In this document: one piece after another, positions 54,945 through 63,828 of the stretch
Numbering within the stretch: position 1 is the first letter of the stretch
How the letters are laid out: every line of letters begins with the position of its first letter
Source of the DNA: Caulobacter flavus
GTDB taxonomy: Bacteria; Pseudomonadota; Alphaproteobacteria; Caulobacterales; Caulobacteraceae
Reading direction: 5' to 3'
Length of the DNA: 64,000 nucleotides
Assembly (NCBI RefSeq): GCF_003722335.1
Contig: NZ_CP026100.1
Location: 2,950,001 to 3,014,000 of the forward strand
Position numbers and translations under genes: made by a program
The notes under the pieces: model-generated
Seen by the model: only the letters and a program-made list of their open reading frames with translations
Databases searched by the model: none
What the model was told of the DNA's origin: nothing

Positions 54945-55391
54945 CGAACCTCCCCCTCTGGGGGATCGTTGCATAATGGGGTAAAACGAGAACGACTTTC
55001 CCCTTTTGATTCCGAACTGTTCTCGAACGGATTCTGGTCTGTTCTTCGACGTTCCGAATTTCGCAACAGTCCCCCTCTGGGGGAGGCGGCCGAAGGCCGG
55101 TGGGGGGCCGGTTTTCAGCTTCCGGAGCCCGGCCGGCTTCGAAAATATTCCCCCCACCGATCGCTTCGCGATCACCTCCCCCACGGGGGGACTGTTGCGA
55201 AATTCGGAACGTCGAAGAACAGACCAGAATCCGTTCGAGAACAGTTCGGAATCAAAAGGGGAAAGTCGTTCTTGTTTTACCCCATTATGCAACGATCCCC
55301 ACGGGGGGAGGTTCCTCTTCCTCCGATAACGTTGATCTGCATCATCGCTTCGTGGTTGTGTGGCTCCTCGAAACTTCGGGGAGGGGGAACC
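54945..55391. other. 447-bp spacer between pccB and a membrane-protein gene
   Basis: Apart from the giant inverted repeat (54946-55314), the remaining 77 bp before the next ATG has no assignable promoter. The reading frames that cross the region on both strands are by-products of the palindrome and not genes. Confidence 0.7.
54946..55314. repeat. Giant nested inverted repeat (115-nt arms) around a GC-rich palindromic repeat
   Basis: The arms 54961-55075 and 55186-55300 are reverse complements over all 115 nt except one position (G at 54988 against T at 55273, which would be a G-U pair in RNA). Outer gaacctcccc and ggggaggttc extend the pairing. The 110-nt centre contains the ggaggcggccgaaggccggtgggggg member of the local repeat family, itself partly self-complementary. 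The transcript would fold into one long hairpin. The arms contain smaller dyads and AT-rich ends, unlike their GC-rich surroundings. It lies directly after pccB and could terminate or stabilise it. It is consistent with a MITE or paired interspersed repeats; no transposase lies nearby. Confidence 0.9.
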
Positions 55392-56303
55392 ATGAAGACG
55401 ATGCGCTGGACGGGCCGGGGGATCGCGGCGCTCTGCCTGGCCGCCGCGCTGGGGCTTGGCGCCGCGCAGGCGCAGGAGCCGGCCCAGGCGCCGTCGCTGC
55501 AGAACGGGACCGTGACCTTCTCGGTCCCGCCCGCCACGCCCGTCCCGCAGACGACCGACGACGCCGGAAGCCTGACGGGCGACGCCCAGGACCGCGCCGA
55601 GGCGGCCGACCTGTCGGCGCTGGAGTACGAGACCATCTTCCGTATCCTGTTCGGCGTGCTGGCCATCGCGGTGGTGCTGGAATCGGCGCTCGCGGTGCTC
55701 TTCGGCTGGCGGGTGTTCCAGAACCACTTCAGCAGCCGCGGCCTGCGCACGCCCGTGGCGGTGATCGTCGGCTGGCTGGTGGCGCATGGCCTGAAGTTCG
55801 ACGTGGTCGCCTCGCTCTACCAGGCGCTCTACGGCGGGCAGGGCGAGGTCTCGCCGCTGGGCGGCCTTGGCGTCTTCATCACCGGCCTGGTGCTGGCCGG
55901 CGGCAGCGCCGGAGTGAACAACATCCTGAGGGCCCTGGGCTTCCGCCGGATCGGTCCGGCCGAGGGCGCGACGCCGCGTCCGGCCGCCACCGAGGCCTGG
56001 TTCAGCGTCACTCTGCAGCGCAAGGACGCCGTCGGTCCGGTGCAGGTGCTGCTTCTGGGCGACGCCGGGCCCGCCGTCCTGGTGGGCATGGTCAGCGGCA
56101 AGGCGGCCCCGCCGCCCTGGGCGACCGACTTCGTCGCCAACGACATGCGCTTTCCGCCCGTCGCCGGCCACGTCCTTGCGCCCGGCGCGACCTACACCCT
56201 GCGGCTGGCCGGCGCCGACAAGGCCGGCACCCCGGTCCAGAAGGACTGGGGTCCGTTCACCCCCGGCGCCGGCGCGATCATCGACGTGTCGCTGACGCTC
56301 TGA
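55392..56303 (+). CDS. Uncharacterised exported/membrane protein
   Basis: The 303-residue protein begins MKTMRWTGRGIAALCLAAALGLGAAQAQ, a Sec signal peptide. A Pro/Thr-rich stretch (30-60) precedes two or three hydrophobic segments (IFRILFGVLAIAVVLESALAVLFGW at about 75-100, LRTPVAVIVGWLVAHG, and GLGVFITGLVLAGGSAGVNNILRALG). The C-terminal 110 residues are a beta-rich globular part (TEAWFSVTLQRKDAVG, DWGPFTPGAGAIIDVSLTL). No family was recognised. A gaggggg SD lies just before the ATG. It may be an envelope protein with a soluble domain on one side of the membrane. Confidence 0.75.
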   Translation: MKTMRWTGRGIAALCLAAALGLGAAQAQEPAQAPSLQNGTVTFSVPPATPVPQTTDDAGSLTGDAQDRAEAADLSALEYETIFRILFGVLAIAVVLESALAVLFGWRVFQNHFSSRGLRTPVAVIVGWLVAHGLKFDVVASLYQALYGGQGEVSPLGGLGVFITGLVLAGGSAGVNNILRALGFRRIGPAEGATPRPAATEAWFSVTLQRKDAVGPVQVLLLGDAGPAVLVGMVSGKAAPPPWATDFVANDMRFPPVAGHVLAPGATYTLRLAGADKAGTPVQKDWGPFTPGAGAIIDVSLTL

Positions 56304-56319
56304 GCCGGCGGCCGCCCGC

Positions 56320-57951
56320 CTAGGCCCGCAGACGGGCCTCGGCCAGGTCGAGCTCTCGCGTCAGCTTGGCCTGGGCCGCGCCGTGCACGGCGCGCTGGCG
56401 CAGCAGCTTGTGCAGGGCCTGGCGTTCGGCCTGCAGGGCGACGAGGCGCACCTCCTTCTCGAAGCCGCGGCTGCGGCGGGCGGCCTGCGCCACCTCGCCG
56501 GTCTGGGTCAGGCCGTCCAGGCGGTCGCGATAGATGTCGACCACCCGGGCCGAGGCTGCCTGGAAGTCGGCGTCGGCGGCGTGGGGCGAGGACGACTGCA
56601 TGTGCTCGACCGCCTGCACGGCGGCGATGGCCAGGGCCGCGCGGGCCTGCTCGGCCTGTTCGAGGGCGGCGGTGTCGGGCGGCAGTTGCAGGTTCTTCAT
56701 CAGCAGCGGCAGGGCGATGCTGGAGATCAGCAGCGACAGCACGATGACGCCGGCGGCCAGGAAGATGGCCAAGTCCCGGGCCGGGAAGGCCTCGCCCGCG
56801 GCGGTGACCAGCGGCAGGGTCAGCACGCCAGCCAGGGTGATGGCGCCGCGCGCGCCGGCGCAGGCCGTGGCGGTGATGATCTTCCAGTCCGGGCTGACCG
56901 GATGGTCGCCGCGCCGGCGGGCCCGCAGCAGGGTCAGCTTCAGCGAGCCCCACACCCAGGCGAAGCGCAGCACGCCCAGGCTCAGGGTGATGGCCACGAC
57001 ATAGATCGCCAGCCACCAGGGCTCGTGATGGCCCGTGGTGCGGACGGTCTCGACCGCTCCGGCCAGGATCGACGGCAGCTGTTCGCCCAGCAGCACGAAG
57101 ATGACGCCGTTGGCGGTGAACTGCAGGGTGTCCCACACCATGTTGCGGCGCACCCGGGTGGCGGCCACGGTCTGGCGGGCCACTTCCGAGAAGCTCATGG
57201 CCACGCCGGCGGCGACGGCGGCCAGGATGCCCGAGGCGTGCACCCGCTCGGCCAGCAGGTAGGCGGCGAACGGGATCAGCAGGCTGACCAGGGTCTGGGG
57301 ACCGGCGTCCTCGGCGCCGGCGCGGGTCAGCCAGGCGTTGAGGGTGGTGACGACCAGGGTGGTGACCACGCCGATGGCGATGCCCGCCAGGGCCACCCAG
57401 GCGAAGTTTAGCACCGCCTCGTGCAGCACGAAGCTTCCGGTCAGGGCCGCGGCGATGGCGAAGCGCAGGCACACGAGGCCCGAGGCGTCGTTCAGCAGCG
57501 ACTCGCCCTCGAGGATGTGCATCAGCCGCTTGGGGATCGGCACCCGCTGGGCGATGGCCGAGACGGCGATCGGGTCGGTGGGCGAGATCACCGCGGCCAG
57601 AGCGAAGGCCACGGCCAGCGGCATGGACGGGATCATCCAGTGGACCAGGAAGCCCACCCCGACCACCGTCAGCACCACCAGCCCGAGCGCCAGTTCCAGG
57701 ATGATCGGCAAGTCCTTGAAGAACTCGTCCTTGGGAATGCGCCAGCCGTCGAGGAACAGGAGCGGCGGCAGGAACAGCAGGAAGAACAGGTGCGGGTCGA
57801 GCGAGACCGGCGTCGGCGTGACCAAGGCGATCAGGGCGCCCAGGCCGATCTGCACCAGGGGCGCGGGCACGGCCAGGGGGAGGAACCGGGCGGCCGCGCC
57901 GCTCAGGACGACGGCGGCCAGAAGGGCCAGGACGATCTCGACAGTCTGCAC
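56320..57951 (-). CDS. CPA1-family Na+/H+ antiporter
   Basis: The 543-residue protein has about 12 transmembrane segments and CPA1 motifs: LFLPPLLFLDGWRIP, VISPTDPIAVSAIAQRVPIP, EGESLLNDASGLV and GARGAITLAGVLTLPL. The conserved Asp of the NDASG motif is present. The cytoplasmic tail (about 430-543) is alpha-helical and Ala/Glu/Arg-rich, probably regulatory. It exchanges Na+ or K+ for H+ across the inner membrane. A GTG at 57951 has GAGG five bases upstream; the GTG two codons earlier (57957) is nearer the SD than usual. It runs convergent to the preceding gene. Confidence 0.92.
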   Translation of the reverse strand: MQTVEIVLALLAAVVLSGAAARFLPLAVPAPLVQIGLGALIALVTPTPVSLDPHLFFLLFLPPLLFLDGWRIPKDEFFKDLPIILELALGLVVLTVVGVGFLVHWMIPSMPLAVAFALAAVISPTDPIAVSAIAQRVPIPKRLMHILEGESLLNDASGLVCLRFAIAAALTGSFVLHEAVLNFAWVALAGIAIGVVTTLVVTTLNAWLTRAGAEDAGPQTLVSLLIPFAAYLLAERVHASGILAAVAAGVAMSFSEVARQTVAATRVRRNMVWDTLQFTANGVIFVLLGEQLPSILAGAVETVRTTGHHEPWWLAIYVVAITLSLGVLRFAWVWGSLKLTLLRARRRGDHPVSPDWKIITATACAGARGAITLAGVLTLPLVTAAGEAFPARDLAIFLAAGVIVLSLLISSIALPLLMKNLQLPPDTAALEQAEQARAALAIAAVQAVEHMQSSSPHAADADFQAASARVVDIYRDRLDGLTQTGEVAQAARRSRGFEKEVRLVALQAERQALHKLLRQRAVHGAAQAKLTRELDLAEARLRA

Positions 57952-58065
57952 GCTCACCTCACGACCATTGAAGTCGCGGTTACCGTAGGGTGATGCGTCC
58001 GGGGATGCGACCCATAAAGGCCCCCGCTCGCGGATCGGCCGGAGCGGGGGCAGGGAGGAGGAGCT

Positions 58066-58980
58066 TCAGGCGTCGACGGTGGCGCGCGCCGAGGTCGAGG
58101 CGTTGAGGCCGGCGTTGATCGCCTCGGCGTAGTCGGCCGGCGTCGGGCCGCCGCCGGGCTCGGTCGAGAAGATGCCGCTGCTGTTCCACAGGAAGCCGCC
58201 GGTGATGCCCGTGCCGGCCAGCTGCGCGAACGCCTGCTGGATGGAGGACGGGCCTTCGCCCTGGGCGCCTTCGACCGCATAGCCGGGCACGATGAAGGCG
58301 TAGGGATCGGTGACGCCGGTGTCGGGCGTCTGCTGCACGGCCTGGGCCCATTGGGTCGGCGAGTTGTTCGCGCCGCCGGCGTAGCACTGCAGGTTCATCC
58401 ACTTGACGATCTGCCGCTGGCCGTTCTGGGCGTAGACGTCCGCCAGGCAGCCGGTCCAGAAGCTGTCGGCCGTGTAGGGGCAGTAGGTGGCGTAAAGGCC
58501 CAGCGACCCGACGTCGAGCGTCAGGGTGACGATCATGTTCTGGGCGTCGTTGCCGTAGACGCCCTCGTAGTCGAAATCGACGCCGGTGATCCCGAAGGCC
58601 GCCTGCAGGACGGCCAGGTTGGCCTTCACCTGTTCGCGCGCGCCCAGCCACGCGGTGAAGTCGCTGGTGGTGCCCCAGGCGCCGACCGAGACCAGCAGGT
58701 CGCGCACGCTGCCGCCGCTCATCAGCTGCTTGACCAGGGCCGGATAGTCCGGGTTGACGCCGCTGGAGCCGTCGGTGGCGTACTGGATCTGGCCTTTGCT
58801 GACGAACAGCGTGTCGTTCAGATAGAGGTCGCCGCCGTCGTGGATGTGGATCGACCACAGGATCACGGTGGTGACGCCCTGGTTCAGCTGCTGCGCCTGA
58901 GTGGCGTAGGGCACGGGCGGGGTGGGATAGCCGTCCTGGAACAGGCCGTTGCCGTAGATGGCGATGGGATAGGCCGACAT
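58066..58980 (-). CDS. GH18-like (chitinase/endoglycosidase-type) protein without signal peptide
   Basis: The 304-residue chain has the GH18 active-site DxDxE in GVDFDYEGVYG (Asp135, Asp137, catalytic acid Glu139), strands VTTVILWSIHIH and LLVSVGAWG that fit early barrel strands, and TGGFLWNSSGIFS near the end of the barrel. Length is right for a single TIM barrel. No Sec or Tat signal is visible at MSAYPIAIYGNGLF, which is odd for an extracellular chitin or glycan hydrolase, so a cytosolic, lysis-released or differently secreted role is possible. It stands alone with a low-GC upstream of 100 bp. Confidence 0.8.
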   Translation of the reverse strand: MSAYPIAIYGNGLFQDGYPTPPVPYATQAQQLNQGVTTVILWSIHIHDGGDLYLNDTLFVSKGQIQYATDGSSGVNPDYPALVKQLMSGGSVRDLLVSVGAWGTTSDFTAWLGAREQVKANLAVLQAAFGITGVDFDYEGVYGNDAQNMIVTLTLDVGSLGLYATYCPYTADSFWTGCLADVYAQNGQRQIVKWMNLQCYAGGANNSPTQWAQAVQQTPDTGVTDPYAFIVPGYAVEGAQGEGPSSIQQAFAQLAGTGITGGFLWNSSGIFSTEPGGGPTPADYAEAINAGLNASTSARATVDA

Positions 58981-59087
58981 GACGTTGCCTCCGGCTCGGG
59001 AATGAGCGGGGGCACGCTATGAAGGCGTGCAATTTCAGGGTGTGATTTTATTCACTCTCGCAAAAAGTTTATATGGCGCAGCTTGCG

Positions 59088-60614
59088 CTACAGGTCGAAC
59101 CGCACGCCCTGGGCCAGGGGCAAGGCGCCGGAATAGTTCACCGTCGCCGTCTGGCGGCGCATGTACTGCTTCCAGGCGTCCGAACCGCTCTCGCGCCCGC
59201 CGCCGGTCTCCTTCTCGCCGCCGAACGCCCCGCCGATCTCGGCGCCGGACGGGCCGATGTTGACGTTGGCGATGCCGCAGTCGCTGCCCCAGGGGCCCAG
59301 GAAACTCTCGGCCTCGCGCACGTCGTTGGTCATCACGCAGGACGACAGGCCCTGGGGGACGTCGTTCTGCATCGCCACGGCGTCGTCGAAGTCGGCGTAG
59401 GGGACGACGTAGAGCAGGGGCGCGAAGGTCTCGCGGGCCATGCCGGCGGTCGGGGCGGGCAGGCGGGCGACTGCCGGACGGACGTAGAACGCCTCGGGCG
59501 TCTCGGCCTCGCGCAGGCGCTCGCCGCCGGTCACCCGCGCGCCGTCGGCCCGGGCCTGGTCGAGGGCGTGGACGAAGGCGTCGTGGGCGGCCTTGTCGAC
59601 CAGCGGACCCAGCAGCACGCCCTCCTGGCGCGGATCGCCGGCCGGCAGGCGCGCGAAGGCCGCCTCGACGGCGTCGGCGACCTTGTCGACCAGGCTCTCG
59701 TGCACGATCAGCCGGCGCAGGGAGGTGCAGCGCTGGCCGGCCGTGCCGGCGGCCGAGAACACGATGGCGCGCAGGGCCAGCGACAGGTCGGCGCTGGGCG
59801 TCACGATCATGGCGTTGTTGCCGCCCAGCTCGAGGATCGAGCGGCCGAACCGTTCGGCGACGACCGGAGCCAGGGCCTTGCCCATGCGGGTCGAGCCGGT
59901 GGCGCTGACCAGGGGGATGCGCGGATCGCGGGCCAGGCGCTCGCCGGCGTCGCGGCCGCCGATCACCACGCACGACAGGCCGGCGGGCGCGTCCTCGCCG
60001 AAGCGGGCGACGGCGCGGTCGAGCAGGGCCTGGGTCGCCAGCGCCGTCAGCGGCGTCTTCTCCGACGGCTTCCAGATCACCGGATCGCCGCAGACCAGGG
60101 CCAGGCACGCGTTCCAGGCCCACACGGCAACCGGGAAGTTGAAGGCGCTGATCACCGCCGCCGGCCCCAGCGGATGCCAGGTCTCGCGCATGGCGTGGCC
60201 GGGGCGCTCGGAGGCGATGGTCAGGCCGTGCAGCTGGCGCGACAGGCCCACGGCGAAGTCGCAGATGTCGATCATCTCCTGCACCTCGCCGGCGCCTTCG
60301 GAGGCGATCTTGCCGGCCTCCAGCGTCACCAGCGCGGCCAGGTCGCCCTTGGCGGCCCGCAGCTCCTCGCCCAACAGCCGCACGAGCTCGCCCCGGCGCG
60401 GGGCCGGCACGCAGCGCCAGGCGCGGAAGGCGCGGGCGGCGCCGGCCACCTTGGCTTCGATGGCCTTGGCGTCGTCGAAGGCGACATGGGCCAGCGTCGA
60501 GCCGTCGACGGGCGAGCGCACGGCGGTTCCGCCGTCGGCCGAAAGGCCCGTGACGCCCAGGCGGGCCAGGATCTCGCGGGCATGGGCGGCGGGAGAGGGC
60601 AGGGGCTTGGACAT
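59088..60614 (-). CDS. Aldehyde dehydrogenase, ALDH7 (L-piperidine-6-carboxylate type)
   Basis: The 508-residue enzyme oxidises a semialdehyde with NAD(P)+. It has the ALDH7 catalytic features: FNFPVAVWAWN (Asn159 region), the cofactor loop KPSEKTPLTA, Glu262 in LELGGNN and the nucleophile Cys296 in GQRCTSLRR. The ALDH7 branch (AmaB-like) typically oxidises alpha-aminoadipate semialdehyde in lysine breakdown. The C-terminal GIANVNIGPSGAEIGGAFGGEKETGGGRESGSDAWKQYMRRQT motif fits this branch. No other lysine genes lie beside it. It is transcribed away from the carotenoid operon. Confidence 0.94.
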   Translation of the reverse strand: MSKPLPSPAAHAREILARLGVTGLSADGGTAVRSPVDGSTLAHVAFDDAKAIEAKVAGAARAFRAWRCVPAPRRGELVRLLGEELRAAKGDLAALVTLEAGKIASEGAGEVQEMIDICDFAVGLSRQLHGLTIASERPGHAMRETWHPLGPAAVISAFNFPVAVWAWNACLALVCGDPVIWKPSEKTPLTALATQALLDRAVARFGEDAPAGLSCVVIGGRDAGERLARDPRIPLVSATGSTRMGKALAPVVAERFGRSILELGGNNAMIVTPSADLSLALRAIVFSAAGTAGQRCTSLRRLIVHESLVDKVADAVEAAFARLPAGDPRQEGVLLGPLVDKAAHDAFVHALDQARADGARVTGGERLREAETPEAFYVRPAVARLPAPTAGMARETFAPLLYVVPYADFDDAVAMQNDVPQGLSSCVMTNDVREAESFLGPWGSDCGIANVNIGPSGAEIGGAFGGEKETGGGRESGSDAWKQYMRRQTATVNYSGALPLAQGVRFDL

Positions 60615-60751
60615 GCCCCATGGACGCGCCGCGCGCCCGCCGGGTCAAGACCTCCCGACATCCCGGCCGGCGGCGCCCGTTCGGGTTGACGCCGCGACGG
60701 GGCGCCTTCAAATGACGGGCTCCTGGAGGGGCGGGGAGCTCGACTCGCGAG

Positions 60752-61657
60752 ATGGACGATCAGGTCGCCTTGCAACAGGGACTGCTGACGCGGGTGGAGG
60801 GCTTGCGCGCGCGCGTCGACCGCCGCCTGGCCGAGCTGGCGCCCGCGCCCGGAACCGCGCCCGACCGTCTGGTCGAAGCCGTGCGCTATTCGCTGCTGGC
60901 CCCGGGCAAGCGCTTCCGCCCGATGCTGACCCTGCTGGCCGCCGAGGCCTTCGGCGCCAACGAAGGCGCGGCTCTCGACGCGGCCTGCGCCTTCGAGATG
61001 ATCCACGCCGCCTCGCTGATCCTCGACGACCTGCCGGCCATGGACGACGCGGGCCTGCGCCGGGGGCTGCCCACCATCCACCGCGCCTTCGACGAGGCCA
61101 CCGCCATCCTCGCGGGCGTGGGCCTGCTGAACCAGGCCTACGCCGTGATCGCCGCCGACAAGGGACTTTGCGGCGACCTGCGGGCCGAGGTCTGCGCGCG
61201 CGCCGCCGAGGCCGTGGGCTTCATGGGACTGGTCGCCGGCCAGGCCCGCGACCTGCTCGACCGCGACCAGTTGCGCGACATGTCCGAGATCGACCGGCTG
61301 AACCACGAGAAGACCGGCGTGCTGATCATCGCCGCCGCTCAGGTCGGGGCCCTGATCGGCGGCGCCGACGCGGAGGCCGTCGGGCAGGTGGGCGAGTTCG
61401 CCCGCCGTGTGGGCCTGGCCTTCCAGATCCGCGACGACCTGATCGACGCCGAGGGCTCGGTCGAGGCCGCCGGCAAGGACACCGGCAAGGACGCGGCCAT
61501 GACCACGGCCGTCTCGCGCCTGGGCGTCCCGGGCGCTCGTGCGGCCATGGAAGAGCACCTGGCCGCGGCCGAGGCGGCCCTGGCCGCGGCCGGCGGCGGC
61601 GGGCTGCTTGGCGCCTACGCCGGACGACTGTTCGCCGCGCGCAAGGCGGCGGCGTGA
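60752..61657 (+). CDS. crtE: Geranylgeranyl/farnesyl diphosphate synthase, CrtE type
   Basis: The 301-residue polyprenyl synthase condenses isopentenyl diphosphate units to a C15 or C20 diphosphate. The first aspartate-rich motif is DDLPAMDDAGLRRGLPTIH (Asp92, Asp93, Asp98-99) and the second FQIRDDLID (Asp228, Asp229, Asp232). The bulky aromatic residues that stop IspA-type elongation are not evident upstream of the first motif (FEMIHAASLILDD), so GGPP is favoured, but chain length was not proved. The segment LLNQAYAVIAADKG is typical of CrtE in carotenoid operons. The stop overlaps the next GTG (GTGA), and crtZ is downstream, so a carotenoid role is inferred. Confidence 0.9.
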   Translation: MDDQVALQQGLLTRVEGLRARVDRRLAELAPAPGTAPDRLVEAVRYSLLAPGKRFRPMLTLLAAEAFGANEGAALDAACAFEMIHAASLILDDLPAMDDAGLRRGLPTIHRAFDEATAILAGVGLLNQAYAVIAADKGLCGDLRAEVCARAAEAVGFMGLVAGQARDLLDRDQLRDMSEIDRLNHEKTGVLIIAAAQVGALIGGADAEAVGQVGEFARRVGLAFQIRDDLIDAEGSVEAAGKDTGKDAAMTTAVSRLGVPGARAAMEEHLAAAEAALAAAGGGGLLGAYAGRLFAARKAAA

Positions 61658-62607
61658 AGCCAGAGCCCATTTCGACGGCCCCCATTCTCGTGGCTGAAGG
61701 CGTCGTCCGGTCCTATGGCGACCGGCGCGTGCTGAAGGGCGTCGACCTGTCGCTGCGGCCGGGCGAGATCTACGCCCTGCTGGGCCACAACGGCGCGGGC
61801 AAGACCACGCTGGTGCGGGCCATCTGCGGCCGCCTGAAGCCCGACGCCGGGACCGTGCGCCTGAACGGCGCCGATCCGGCCCGCGTTCCAGCCGCCCGCG
61901 CGGGCCTGGGCCTGGTTCCGCAGGAGATCGCCCTCTACGCCAACCTGTCGGTGCGCGAGAATATCGAGACCTTTGCGACGCTGGCTGGCGTGCCGCGCGC
62001 CAAGGCGCCGACGGCTGTGCGCCGGGCGATGGAGCTGACCCGCACGCTCGACCGCGCCGACGCGCCGGTGCGGACCCTGTCGGGCGGCTTCCAGCGCCGG
62101 GCGAACATCGCCGCCGCCATCGTCCACGAGCCGACTCTGCTGATCCTCGACGAGCCGACGGTCGGGGTCGACATCGACGCCCGCGAGGCCGTCGACGCCG
62201 TCATCCGCGACCTGCGCGGCCTGGGCGTGGCGGTGCTGATCGTCACCCACGACCTCGACCAGGCCGGGGCGATCGCCGACCGCGTCGGCTTCCTGCGCGA
62301 CGGGGCGATGGTGCTGGAAGGTGAGCCGCGCGCCCTGGTGGCCGAGGCCTTCGGCGACCAGATGGAAATCCTGGTGCATCTCGCCGAGGGCCTCGACATG
62401 GCCGGCGAGATCCATCTGGCGGCCGAGGGGCTGGAGCCGACCCGCCGACCCGGCGTCTGGTCCCGCCTGGACAGCGGCGGCTACGGCGCGGCGGGGCGGC
62501 TGGACACGCGTCTGCGCCAGCTGGGACTGGCCCCCCGCGAGATCCGCGTGCGCCAGCCGTCGCTGGCCAACCTGTTCAGCCTCGTGGCCGAGCGGAAGGC
62601 CGCATGA
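61654..62607 (+). CDS. ABC transporter ATP-binding protein in a carotenoid operon
   Basis: The 317-residue ATPase has Walker A GHNGAGKT (44-51), Q-loop VPQEIALYANLSVREN, signature LSGGF (142-146), Walker B LLILDEP (162-168) and an ABC-2-style C-terminal extension of about 100 residues. It starts at a GTG overlapping the crtE stop by four bases and its end overlaps the permease ATG by four, so the three are translated together. It belongs to the export branch (CcmA/NatA-like). The cargo is unknown; linkage with crtE and crtZ suggests an isoprenoid or pigment-associated function. Confidence 0.92.
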   Translation: MKPEPISTAPILVAEGVVRSYGDRRVLKGVDLSLRPGEIYALLGHNGAGKTTLVRAICGRLKPDAGTVRLNGADPARVPAARAGLGLVPQEIALYANLSVRENIETFATLAGVPRAKAPTAVRRAMELTRTLDRADAPVRTLSGGFQRRANIAAAIVHEPTLLILDEPTVGVDIDAREAVDAVIRDLRGLGVAVLIVTHDLDQAGAIADRVGFLRDGAMVLEGEPRALVAEAFGDQMEILVHLAEGLDMAGEIHLAAEGLEPTRRPGVWSRLDSGGYGAAGRLDTRLRQLGLAPREIRVRQPSLANLFSLVAERKAA

Positions 62608-63806
62608 GGACGCGCGTCGCGATGGCCCTGGCCATGATGCGGGTCATGGCGCTGGAGCTGTGGCGCGACCGCGCGGCCCTGGTCATGACCTTCCTGCTGC
62701 CGCCGCTGGTGTTCCTGATCTTCTCGTCGGTGTTCGCCGGAACCTCGGGCGACAACCTGCAGCCTAAGCTGGCCGTCGCCGACCTCGCCCGCACCGACGC
62801 CTCGCGCCGGGTCGCCGCGGCCCTGCTGAAGAGCCCCGAGCTGCGCGCCGAGACCGCGCCGGACGCCGCCGCGGTGCGGGCGCGGGTCAAGTCGGGCCAG
62901 GTCGACGCGGGCCTCGTCATCCGCGCCGATCCCGCCCAGCCGGGCAAGCCGTTCCTGATCGTCGCCGACCCGTCGCGCGCCGTCGCCGCGCCGCTGGCCC
63001 AGGCCCGCACCCAGCAGGCCCTGGCCGCCGCCGCGCCCGACGCGGCCCTGCGCCGTTCGGTCGACTCGGTCGCGCCGGCCCTGGGCGACCTGACGCCCGT
63101 GCAGTCGGCCCGCATCGAGGCCGCGGCCGAGCAACTCCGGGCCAAGCCTCAGGCCGTGAAGGACGACCTCTTCGATCGCGAGGAAATCGCCGGGGCCCGC
63201 AAGGGCGGGGCGGTGATCGCCTACTATGCCGGGGCGGTGATGATCCTGTTCGCGCTGTTCTCGGCCATGCAGGGGGCGCTGTCGCTGATGGAGGAGCGCC
63301 GCGCCGGCGTCGCCGACCGCCTGCTGGCGGGCGTGGCCGGCATGGGACCCGTGGTCACCGGAAAGTTCCTGTTCCTGACCGCCCAGGCGATCGTCCAGGC
63401 GGTGATGATCTTCGTGGTCGCCCAGACCGTCTACGGCGTCGAGGCGGCCCAGCACTTCCTGCTCTGGCTGCCCACCACCCTGGCGGCCGGCGTGTGCTCG
63501 GCGGGGCTGGCATTGGGGCTCGTCTCGCTGTGCCGCACGCGCGACCAGGCCCAGATGCTGTCGACCTTCGTGATCTTGGTGCTGGCGGCGATCGGCGGCA
63601 GCATGGCCCCGCGTTTCCTGATGCCCGCCTGGCTGCAGAGCCTGGGCTGGTTCACACCGCACGCCTGGGTGATCGACGCCTATCAGGCGGTGCTCTGGCG
63701 CGACGCCGGCGTCGCGGCCGTGTATAAGGCCTGGATCGTGCTGGTCGCCGTCGGCGCGGCGGGCCTGATCCTGGCCCAGGCCCTGTCGCGCGATCCGCAG
63801 CGCTGA
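62604..63806 (+). CDS. ABC-2 permease with a large extracytoplasmic loop
   Basis: The 400-residue membrane subunit begins with a helix (LVMTFLLPPLVFLIFSSVFAG), has a soluble loop of about 170 residues (50-220, VADLARTDASRRVAAALLK... PSRAVAAPLAQARTQ), then about five C-terminal helices with FTPHAWVIDAYQAVL. This is the ABC2_membrane_3 layout of LptB-less exporters such as YhhJ/NatB-like permeases, with the loop on the periplasmic side. It pairs with the ATPase just upstream. A 22-bp gap separates it from crtZ. Confidence 0.9.
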   Translation: MRTRVAMALAMMRVMALELWRDRAALVMTFLLPPLVFLIFSSVFAGTSGDNLQPKLAVADLARTDASRRVAAALLKSPELRAETAPDAAAVRARVKSGQVDAGLVIRADPAQPGKPFLIVADPSRAVAAPLAQARTQQALAAAAPDAALRRSVDSVAPALGDLTPVQSARIEAAAEQLRAKPQAVKDDLFDREEIAGARKGGAVIAYYAGAVMILFALFSAMQGALSLMEERRAGVADRLLAGVAGMGPVVTGKFLFLTAQAIVQAVMIFVVAQTVYGVEAAQHFLLWLPTTLAAGVCSAGLALGLVSLCRTRDQAQMLSTFVILVLAAIGGSMAPRFLMPAWLQSLGWFTPHAWVIDAYQAVLWRDAGVAAVYKAWIVLVAVGAAGLILAQALSRDPQR

Positions 63807-63828
63807 GGGCCGGTAGAGTAGGGAAGCG

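Noticed and set aside
54969..55391. Protein-coding frames on both strands through the giant palindrome
   Set aside because: The matching peptides on both strands follow from the inverted repeat itself; no start with SD or codon bias supports them.
52851..56171. 1106-codon minus-strand open frame
   Set aside because: It crosses pccB, the giant palindrome and a membrane-protein gene on the wrong strand, with low-complexity content and no family features.
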